From Guillardia theta CCMP2712 (Eukaryota; Cryptophyceae; Pyrenomonadales; Geminigeraceae), in contig NW_005434359.1 in the NCBI RefSeq assembly GCF_000315625.1, positions 1-21,608 of the forward strand: a stretch of 21,608 nt of DNA, in the 5' to 3' direction. Shown piece after piece: positions 10,414 through 18,338 of the stretch (positions within the stretch are counted from its first letter, which is position 1; every line of letters begins with the position of its first letter). Position numbers and translations under genes: made by a program. Under the pieces are notes generated by a model. It was not told where the DNA came from. It did not search any database and saw only the letters and a program-made list of their open reading frames with translations.

Positions 10414-11399
10414 TCACGGATCATCTCCCAATGCAAAGGGTTGAGAGCTAGAGGACGCTGACCATACACGATTCTTCCTCAGCGTCACGCATGCACGAAA
10501 CCAAGGGACCTGCTTNNNNNNNNNNNNNNNNNNNNNNNNNNNNNNNNNNNNNNNNNNNNNNNNNNNNNNNNNNNNNNNNNNNNNNNNNNNNNNNNNNNNN
10601 NNNNNNNNNNNNNNNGATGACAACAACCATGCACCCTAGAAAATGTTCAGAGCAAGACCAGCGATCTTGAATAGCTTACAAAAGAGGAATTCGACTCCTC
10701 AGGCGAGAAGAACACGGAGCCCGGAAAAGCATAGAGAGTCTCGCCTGGATAGAGCACACTGCCGTCGCACAAGCGACGAGCAATTCCATCCTCATCGCCC
10801 CTGAATGATGTCAAACACGACCCGGGATCATCTGTCCTTGGTTCGCCAGGGATGGGGCTTGGGAACGGAGAGGAAGTAGGAGCAAAGGCAAGCATGTGGT
10901 GAGGACGCTTGTTGGAGCTTCCTATGCATGGAATAGGACAATTGATCTGCATGAAGCATGAGATGCTTGCTACCCGATGATTCAACGTACTTGCGACGGC
11001 GCTGTAAGCAAGAGCCCCCCATGCCCAGCAACTACAAAAGTGAAATTCTCCCCGAGGACGTGGAGGAGGAGGAGGAGGACTGGTTTGTTTTATGTTGAGG
11101 GCATCACCTGGTGCTCCTGTTCTGCTCGCTGTATCGCCTCCACCTTGTCGCTTGCTCGCTTGCTCTTGTCCACCTGCCCTCCTCGTAGCCCGAGGGCCGC
11201 GAAGAGCTTCTGCAGGCACGGCACGTTGCACACAGAGTGCAGATGTTGACACAGGAGCTGCAGACAAGCTTCAGCTGGACCTCAGCAGGCAGCAGTCGCT
11301 CACGGTTATGCCCCCGGAGCGCGAGGCCTGGGCAGAAGCATCGCAGAGAGCCAGGAGGAAGAAAGAGAAGCACAAGAACCTTGACACACCAGACCTCAT
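10414..11399 (-). CDS. Predicted secreted protein of unknown function, interrupted by the assembly gap
   Basis: Proposed exons: 11304-11399, 11108-11257, 10991-11047, 10680-10946, then 10616-10635 running into the N gap, with a last open stretch at 10414-10515 behind it. The introns are 46, 60, 44 and 44 nt, and all phases match. The first 24 residues form a signal peptide (RFLCFSFFLLALC, likely cleaved near ASA-QA), so the product probably enters the ER. Exon 2 is Cys-containing and helical (VCNVPCLQKLFAALGL, then a Lys/Glu-rich stretch). Later parts include NFTFVVAGHGGLLL and GDEDGIARRLCDGSVLYPGE, which look globular. I recognise no family. The part after the gap (VPWFRACVTLRKNRVW, ending ALGDDP and TGA) is assigned to this gene only by position and strand; the donor-like gtgaga at its end could also mean a further exon. 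The real length of the gap is unknown. Confidence 0.5.
10516..10615. other. Assembly gap of 100 N
   Basis: Exactly 100 N, the usual placeholder for a scaffold gap of unknown size. Contigs on both sides contain minus-strand coding sequence of what may be one gene. Confidence 0.98.
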
Positions 11400-12083
11400 G
11401 CTGCCTCCTCCGAATGCTTCAGGCACATGCCAGTTGACCTCTAGCCTGCTTGCAACCCCAGGAGCTTCAGCTCGACATACCTCAGGCCCATCCTTGCATG
11501 CACAAGAGCTCTCAACGCCTGACTTGCTTTCCTCTCCCCCTCGTCCCCTCACTGACTTCCTCATTCCCCCTTGTTTATCTCCTTCTCCTGTTCTCCTCTC
11601 TTCTTCTCTGCCGTTCTCACCAACATACTGTAACTCTCCTCTCCTCTTCCTCTCCCTTCCCCTTCGTTCCCTCTCTCATCATCTTCTCTCATCATCTTCT
11701 TCTTCTCTCTTGTTATCGTCGTCGTCGTCGTCGTCATCATCATCATCCTCCTCCTCCTCCTCCTCCTCCTCTTCTTCTCGTTCTCTTCCCTCCTACTGGC
11801 TGCCCTTCATGGAAGGAGCTTGATGTGATGGTATGAGGGGGATGAATTCTGGTATGAGGGGGATGATTATGATTACTATACTTCATCGGAGTCATTCAAG
11901 CCGCGGCGGGCCCGGGTCGCTAGTCCATTTTATGATACAGCAGCCTATGTACACTGACGTTCCTCCTCCTCCTCCTCCACCTCCTCCTCCTCCTCGATGC
12001 TCCCAGGCTCAGGTAGTTCTCAGCCTCGCCGGCCGCAGTCACCGGGCGGCTTCAACTTATTTCCTGCCAGTGCTCTCATGGTA
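11308..12083 (+). CDS. Possible plus-strand gene overlapping its neighbours (weak)
   Basis: Three protein-like stretches lie on the plus strand. From ATG 11308: PPEREAWAEASQRARRKKEK, then a Ser/Pro-rich part to about 11550. At about 11838-11948: DEFWYEGDDYDYYTSSESFK, then RARVASPFYDTAAY. From about 12024: PRRPQSPGGFNLFPASALM, ending at a gtaaac donor at 12084. A 75-nt GT-AG intron (11949-12023) joins the second and third in phase; the junction between the first and second is not resolved and would span a long pyrimidine tract. The first stretch is antisense to the signal-peptide exon of the secreted protein and the third comes close to the last collagen exon, so one reading of each pair may be a shadow. 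No family recognised. Confidence 0.3.
11560..11785. repeat. Pyrimidine-rich tract with TCG, TCA, TCC and TCT microsatellites
   Basis: About 220 bases that are almost all C and T on the plus strand end in consecutive short runs of tcg (5), tca (4), tcc (about 9) and tct. No exon is visible within it. A second cct run lies at about 11962-11997. Confidence 0.8.
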
Positions 12084-13997
12084 AACCTGCCCGCCGCGCG
12101 AAAGGGTCAAGCTCCAGCTGTCTCTAAGAGGCTAGTCTCACCTTCCACTCCCCGTTCATCCCCGGGCCTCCTTGTGCTCCGATATGCCCGGGCCTGCAAG
12201 TCACATGGCCTGTCAGGCGCCAGCGAGGCACCGAACTGCGACACCACCTTCCCTCCTGCCCTTGAGGCCCCTGCTCCCCCACAGCTCCTCGCAGCCCGGG
12301 TCTCCCCATGGGTCCCTGGGAGGAAGAGTGAGCGACGGATACGGCAGCTTCTAGTCTTGCCATGCTCCCTGGCGGACCCGGCGGGCCCTGCCCTCCTTCT
12401 ACCCCTGCCCTCAGCCAGTCAGTCACCAGTAAGAGGAGCAACAAGCGAAGACCTGGAGGGCCGGGGTAGCCCATCAACCCCATAAAACCAGCAGGACCAG
12501 TGGGACCCTGAGAAAAGTGAGAGGAGAAGGGAGGAGCAAGACGTTGAGGGAGGAGCAAGACGTTGAGGGAGGAAGAAGACGTTGAAGGAGGAGCAAGACG
12601 TTGAGGGAGGAAGAAGACGTTGAGGGAGGAGCAAGACGTTGAGGGAGGAGCAAGACGTTGAGGGACGAAGAAGACGTTGAAGGAGGAGCAAGACGTTGAG
12701 GGAGGAAGAAGACGTTGAGGGAGGAGCAAGACGTTGAGGGAGGAAGAAGACGTTGAGGGAGGAGCAAGACGTTGAGGGAGGAAGAAGACGTTGAGGGAGG
12801 AGCAAGACGTTGAGGGAGGAGCAAGACGTTGAGGGAGGAGCAAGACGTTGAGGGAGGAGGAAGGGACGGGTACCGGCTTCCCCTCAGCCCCAGGAACCCC
12901 AGGAGGACCTTCAGGGCCCGACAAGCCTCCGGGTCCGACCACACTGACCAGGTCGCGTCAGTCACTGCACATGCGGAGGAGCCACGGCGTGCCTGCTCCT
13001 TCCATCCCGCCCGTCAATGCCCGGAACTCCCTGCGGTCCAGGCAGCCCAGGCATCTGGAGCAGAGTCAGCGACGTCGCGAGGGAAGGGAGGAGACCTTGT
13101 GGAGGAGCCAGACTTGCCTCCTCAGCCTTGTGTTTTGCCGGATGAGATCCTATGCCGCAATCAGAGGGAGGGGAAGGCAGGGAGGGGAAGGGAGGGGGAA
13201 GAGGGAAGGCAGGGAGGGGAAGGGAGGGGGAAGAGGGAAGGGCAGCCATTCTCACCTCAAGCTTGCGCTCGAACTCTCCCAGCTGCTCACCGACGGAGTC
13301 AGCGGTATACGCGTCCTCCTCTTTCATGGAGTCAAGAGCGTTGGTGAGCTACGGGAGGAACATGTGAGGGCAGCAAGCCAAGCAGGTCTAGGCCTTCACC
13401 ACGATCAGGTCCTGGTGATTCTTGCGATTCAACTCCTCTATCTCCTCCAGCGCCTTCTTCGGGATCGAGTACTCCTCCTGCCTCATCGCTCATCGCAGCA
13501 TCACAGGCATCGCACCTCACCTGGCTCTCCCCCTCCTTCTCCTCGCTCGGTTCGCCTTCCCCCTGCATCTCCATCAACTTGAAGCACCACTCTCGCAGCA
13601 GCACTCACCGTGCTCAACTTTGAGGACCCTCCTGCTGCTCCTCGCTTTCCAATCCTTATGGTGATCGGAGGTTTGGGAACGGCGATGGCAGGCGGCACCT
13701 GCTCGCGGTGAGGGACGGGAGTGAAGCGCGTGAGCGTACAAGTACTCGACTTCCTCTCGAGTTCACGACGACGCCAGCAATATGCTTCATGTCATTCTGA
13801 CTTGTCGTCAGAGAACAAGAAAACACTCACGTGTAGTCCGAGACACAAATCGGACAAGGAACAGAACATTGACATCATCGCATTACCTGCAGCTCATGCT
13901 CGTCTAGCAATGCTACAGCACTTCCGCTCCTCGTCAACTCCTTGTAGCTCACCAGAAGGACGAGAGGAACGAGGAGGAGAAACCTGGGAGCTCCCAT
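12057..13997 (-). CDS. Secreted collagen-like protein with N-terminal coiled coil (14 exons)
   Basis: Exons in order: 13887-13997, 13740-13796, 13609-13698, 13521-13562, 13400-13477, 13256-13348, 13114-13149, 12993-13054, 12874-12943, 12453-12507, 12361-12404, 12248-12315, 12142-12193, 12057-12086, summing to 295 residues in one frame. Residues 1-27 are a signal peptide (MGAPRFLLLVPLVLLV). Residues about 87-169 are helical and heptad-like (PKKALEEIEELNRKNHQDL, later EQLGEFERKLEDLIRQ). Residues about 171-282 are Gly-X-Y repeats (GLPGPQGVPG, GPPGVEGGQGPPGPPG, GPMGRPGLRGAVGEQGPQG) with one break near exon 8/9. The tail is short and non-collagenous (KVYHESTGRK). A coiled coil directly before a collagen stretch is a known way to align three chains. 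Introns are mostly 41-60 nt; two appear to be GC-AG (12316-12360, 12944-12992). Likely extracellular or cell-cover structural protein. Splice choices in the first three exons are the least certain. Confidence 0.78.
12531..12860. repeat. Intronic 19-bp minisatellite, 17 units, two variants
   Basis: The box gacgttga recurs exactly every 19 bases from 12540 to 12844, 17 times. Units differ in the six bases before the box: gagcaa (type C) or gaagaa (type A), in the order C C A C A C C A C A C A C A C C C. It fills most of the 366-nt intron 12508-12873 of the collagen-like gene. The minus-strand frame through it (SLNVLLLPQRLAPPS) is an artefact. Confidence 0.95.
13171..13234. repeat. 32-bp purine-rich tandem duplication in an intron
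   Basis: Two adjacent identical 32-base units (13171-13202, 13203-13234) made only of purines plus one c, within the 106-nt intron 13150-13255 of the collagen-like gene. Confidence 0.85.
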
Positions 13998-14012
13998 CAG
14001 CACTGGACATAT

Positions 14013-14036
14013 CCACACGGACCCCCCCCCGTGTGG
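14013..14036 (-). other. Hairpin 16 bases upstream of the collagen-like start codon
   Basis: An 8-bp perfect stem, ccacacgg (14013-14020) with ccgtgtgg (14029-14036), encloses a C-rich loop. It lies in the likely 5' UTR or promoter of the minus-strand collagen-like gene, which starts at 13997. Function unknown; the C run makes assembly error possible. Confidence 0.45.
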
Positions 14037-14789
14037 TGTGAAGAGCGGGTCGTTCCCCGGGACACACTGACATCGCTGCTGGTCTCTTCTCTTCTCTCGC
14101 TAGTCTCCACTTGTCTTTTTTCGATCAAGTAAAGCCTAACCTTCTCTCTTCTTCTCACCTGCCTGTCTATCTAGCATGACCATCAATGGCAGGTTCTCCC
14201 ACCTCAACTAGACCGTTCTCGTCCTCCTTTATTACATCTGACACCCTGCTCCTACCTCCTACCTGCACCCTGTACCTCCTGATCCTGATTCTGCTCCTGC
14301 TCCTGCTCCTGCTCCTCTCTCGTTCTCGTTCTCGTTCTCCTGATCCTGCTGCTCTCTCATTCTACTGTTCCTTCTCCTGCTCCTTCTCCTGCTCCTCCTC
14401 CTGCTCTCCCACGTTTCCTGCTCATGCCACTAAACTTACCATCGTTTCGCCATTCCCAAGCGTCGCCCTACCCCCACCCCCCCTGTCCTCCTAGATCAGG
14501 GTTCTCTCACCACCCTACCCTACGACCTTCAAAGTACCCCTAATCTAATCGTGGATGACCCCACTACCCCACCCCTCAGTCCAGCCTTCTTTCCTCCCCA
14601 CTGTACGGGTGATATTGACCCCCGCAGTGTTGTGGGAGGGTTGTGCATTTTGAAAATGGCAGTGGGTGGGGGTACCTTCTTGAAGGTGATGATGGGGTGC
14701 TTTTGCAGACAAATAGGGGGGTAGTAGAGCGATGCTACTGAGAAGGGTAGGGTGGGTGATAGGGAGCCCATGCAAGGGAGGGAGCAATG

Positions 14790-14832
14790 CTGAGGGAGGG
14801 AGGGAGGGGGGGAGGGAGGGAGGGAGGGAGGA
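14790..14832. repeat. GGGA repeat with G-quadruplex potential
   Basis: About ten gggag units in a row on the plus strand, with one longer G run. It is located about 75 bases upstream of the proposed kinase start codon. Confidence 0.75.
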
Positions 14833-14904
14833 GGGTGAAGGAGGATGAAGAAGGACGAAAGAGGATGAGGCTGGAGAAAGGAGGGAAGGGCAGGGAATAA
14901 AGCC

Positions 14905-17754
14905 ATGGAGGAGGAGGTAGTAGGATGCAACAATGAATTGCACACCATAGAAAGTTTGGAAAGGAGATGGCATGCGGTAGTACAGGAGGTACAAAGACAA
15001 CGACCGTCCAGTCATCAAGAATACTACGAGCACATCTTTCATGTACCTCCTACAAGCACATCTTTCATGTACCTCCTACAAGCACATCTTTCATGTACCT
15101 CCTTTTCCTTCAGTTCGCTGACATCTTCCTGATATCGGCAGGCAAAAGGTCGGGCGATAGTGGCCAGGCCGATCTCTGTGGATAGCTCCCTCAAGGGGAT
15201 GCTGAGCTCATTCTTCTACTTGCTGACGCTCGTCCCCTGGCTGTGTCCTCCTCTGTGGCCTGTCCTCCTCCTCTATCACACCTCCTCCTTCTTAGTCGGC
15301 TCCTTCTCGTCTGTTCTGCATCACAAGCGACCGCAGTCGGCTCCTCTCGACGCGTCAGGATGCTGGCCTCCTTTGGTCCTGCTGGCATGGCTGACCCTCA
15401 AGGCGGGGGAAGTGCTGTATGCGTGCTTGAGGAGGGGGGCTGATGGAGCTGCGGACAAGCCTGAAGGAGCAGGAAGCAACTCCATGATCAAGAGCAACTC
15501 TGTGGAGCTGCTGTACCAGACCCCCGGCTCCTCGCCGCCTCCTTTCGATCTGGTTTCTCCTCAGGAGAGAGAAGAGGGCGCGAAGGAGGACAGCGACAGC
15601 GAGAGCAGGGAGAGCACTCGCCCTCTGACCGTGCGGGAGAGGCTCAGAAACATCGGCTCCACCATCGCCGTAGTCCGTCGCCTTGGCATCTCCTCCATGC
15701 TCTACGAGTCGTACCGAGGGGGAGGGGGCGCGCGAGGGGACCAGGCGAATATCCGGCTGGGGATCAACAGGAGCATGCGGGCGTACAACCTCTTCGAGGA
15801 GATCAGGCAGGACTACGTGCGGAGCATGAAAAACCTGCCGGAGCGAGAGGAGGAGCGCGAGCAAGTGATGCGCAAGGTGCACGAGCGGTCGGCGCGCAAG
15901 TGCCTGGACCTCGCGAGGACCAACGGGGGTCTCTACACCAAGGCGGCTCAGTTCGTGGCGTCGCTGCAGGGAGGAGCAGGAGACAAGGGGATCCCCAAGC
16001 CCTACGTGGAAGTGCTGCGAGTGCTCACAGACGCTGCCCCCCACCATCCCTTCGCTGAGATGGAGTCCGTCATCGTGCGCGAGCTCGGCAGCCCCGCCTC
16101 CCACATCTTCCTGCGCTTCGATGAGGTTCCCATCGCCGCCGCCTCCTTGGCTCAGGTCCATCGCGCGCAGCTGCCGGACGGGATGGAGGTGGCGGTCAAG
16201 ATCTTGTACCCCAGCCTCCGCCGGGAGATGGCCTCCGACTTCGCCATGTTCCGCAGGCTCGGCTCGCAGATCCGCCCGGGCGGCTACGACATGGGCTGGC
16301 TGGTCGAGGACTTTGAGCGAACCCTCCGCTCTGAGCTCGACTGCGAGCACGAGGCGCGAAACTGCGAGCGAGCGGCGAAGCTGCTGGAGGGGCGAGAGAG
16401 CGTGAGATTCCCGCGGGTGGTGTGGAGTCTGACGAGGAAGGACATCCTCGTGATGCAGTTCATGCACGGACTCCTGCGCATCTCCGAGCCCGAGGCTCTG
16501 CTAGCGAGCGGGCTCGAGCTGGAGGAGTGCGGGCAGGTCGTCAGCGACGTTCTCACCGAGCTCGCGCTTGTTCATGGCTGCGTGCATGGAGACCCGCACG
16601 CGGGGAACATCTACCTGGTGGCCCGAGAGGTGGAGGGGTCGAGCCGAGTGAAGCCAGCGCTGGTGATGCTGGACCACGGGCTGTATCACCACGTGGAGGA
16701 GCGGGTAAGGAAGGACCTCTGCCTCCTCTTCCTCGCCTGCATCGCCAGGAACAAGCGCGAGATTCAGAGGCTGTCGCACAAGTGCGTTGGCCCGCTCCAT
16801 CGCTTCTTCCCCCTCCTCCTCTCCCCCTGGTTCGTGCTCGGCACTTCTCTATCGTACGAGGACGTGAAGGCAGCCAAGGAGAACAAGCTGCCGCCCTCGG
16901 TCAGCGGCAAGGACGTGAGCGATGCCATGACGTCACTGCACATGATGGAGGGAAACATCCTCGGCGTCCTCCACTCCTTCGGCTACGTCCGCGGCCTCCT
17001 CAACTGCCTCAATTTCGGCGAGCGCAAGCGGCTCAAGAGCATCGCCCGGCTCGCTCTGCTCGGCGTCGCTCCGCCTGACGTCGCCCACCAGGCCCTCGTG
17101 CATGGCGACAGTCGGTTGCCCTGGTCCTGGCGCCTCCGCCTGTGGAAGGCGAAGATGGACGTGGACGTGACGGCTGCGATGCTGCAAGTGCTGGCCACCG
17201 CGACCAGCTCCGAGTTGCCGACCCAGCAGACCCCCTGGCCCTTCGTGCTGGTCGCTACCCTCCTCATCAGTGTCGGCAAGAACCCTCTCCTCCTCTTCCT
17301 CGTGCGCCTCCTCGGCATCTCCTTCGAGTTGGGCTCGACTCCCAAGGAGCGAGCGGGAGGGGAGGAAGAGAGCCGCATGGAAGCCTCTCGCGACGAGGAT
17401 TCTCAGCTCGATGACGTAGTCAGCCGAGCTGAGAGCGACATCTACTACCAGCTGGCTGCCAGCTCGCCCATGACGCAGGACTCGGACAGCTTCTACAAGG
17501 AGGAGGAGGAGGAGGCGCTCGACGACTGGGTCGCCTCCAAGTCGGAGCCTCTCGCAGCCGCTCGCCCCCCAGTCAACCTCGCGGGCGTCCTGTCGACCAG
17601 CAGGAGGGGCGTCGTGAACCTCGTGACGGCGACGCTGAGGCGGGTGGCGAGGAGGGAGGCAGAGCCCGCGGCTGGCTCGCAGGCATCAGTGAGAGCCAGG
17701 AGGCTGCGACACTTCTCGCCGACCCGATCGGGAGCGAAGAGGCCGTGGGTGTGA
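14905..17754 (+). CDS. ABC1/ADCK (UbiB-type) atypical protein kinase
   Basis: Proposed exons are 14905-14988 and 15142-17754 (898 residues). Without the small first exon the first in-frame ATG is 15199 (851 residues). All family motifs are in the large exon: a KxxQ motif (KAAQ, from 15940), the Ala-rich loop AAASLAQVH (from 16135), the ATP-binding Lys in VAVKILYP (16198-16200), ELDCEHEARN, the catalytic loop VHGDPHAGN (Asp 16591-16593, Asn 16606-16608) and the metal-binding Asp in LDHGLY (16672-16674). LDHGLY is typical of the ADCK1-like branch. Family members act in mitochondria or plastids, often in coenzyme Q or lipid homeostasis; the substrate here is unknown. There are hydrophobic segments near the N-terminus (about 15200-15320) and at about 17240-17330, suggesting membrane association. 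An acidic, Glu-rich C-terminal extension follows. The Gly of KxGQ is replaced by Ala. It ends 56 bases before the convergent MORN gene. Confidence 0.9.
15025..15102. repeat. 26-bp tandem repeat, three units
   Basis: Three adjacent 26-base units (15025-15050, 15051-15076, 15077-15102) begin tacaagcacatc and end catgtacctcc; the first has one substitution. They lie within the proposed 153-nt first intron of the kinase gene (14989-15141). Confidence 0.95.
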
Positions 17755-17810
17755 GGAAGGAGAGAGAGGAGAGGAGAGGAGAGAGAAGAAGAATGTATTG
17801 AACTAGCAAG

Positions 17811-18305
17811 TTACCGTCCGCCTCCCAGCGACTCCTCTGACCCTCCAGCGACATTGAAGTCGAGTGCTCGCAGCTTCGCCTTCTTGCGGAGCTCGACGGC
17901 TGCGATGGATCGAGCTTTCTCGGCGACCTTGCGAACTTCGAGGGTGACGTGAAGAACCTGCGGGTGACAGAAGAGCGAGCATGAGACAAGAAGAGCGAGG
18001 ATGAGACAGGAGGAGCGACGAGCAAGAGGTTCAACTGACCTCTGCCACCACATCTCTGTCGGAGCTCTCGGTCGAGCTGCTGGAGGAGACGAACTTGAAC
18101 TTTGACAGCAGGTTTCCCCACCGGTCATAGCAGATCACAAACTGAAATCACTCTTCGTCACTCCCTGCTGCCCCTCCATGCACTGCTGCTGCTGCTGCTG
18201 CTGCTATGTGTCTCCTCCTCCTCCTCTCTCCTGCACCTGCTGCTGCTGCTGCTGCTGCTATGTGTCTCCTCCTCCTCCTCTCTCCTCCTCCTCCTCTCTC
18301 CTGCA

Positions 18306-18338
<33 letters not shown>

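Larger units (their letters stand above)
13998..14904. other. Intergenic region with C-rich, G-rich and microsatellite stretches
   Basis: This lies between the divergently transcribed collagen-like gene and kinase gene, so both promoters should be here; no clear TATA box is visible. It holds CTCCTG/CTCGTT repeats at about 14279-14410, a C-rich plus strand (about 14460-14630) switching to a G-rich one (about 14630-14900), and a GGGA tract. The long Leu-rich frame at 14186-14494 and the minus frames at 14529-15042 follow these repeats and are not supported as genes. Confidence 0.55.

Noticed and set aside
12531-12860. Regularly spaced repeats resembling a CRISPR array
   Set aside because: Units are directly adjacent with only two variants and no unique spacers; eukaryotic intron context.
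12419-12965. Minus-strand frames repeating SLNVLLLPQRLAPPS, which could look like a repeat protein
   Set aside because: The 19-bp period is not a multiple of three, so all frames read the same repeat; it lies between two phase-matched collagen exons and fits an intron.
14500-14760. Telomere-like accctaccct and gggtagggtggg stretches
   Set aside because: No regular repeat of a telomere unit; only locally similar within C-rich and G-rich sequence.
16121-17414. Several sizeable frames on both strands inside the kinase region
   Set aside because: Shadows of the GC-rich kinase exon, which has a complete set of family motifs in a single frame.
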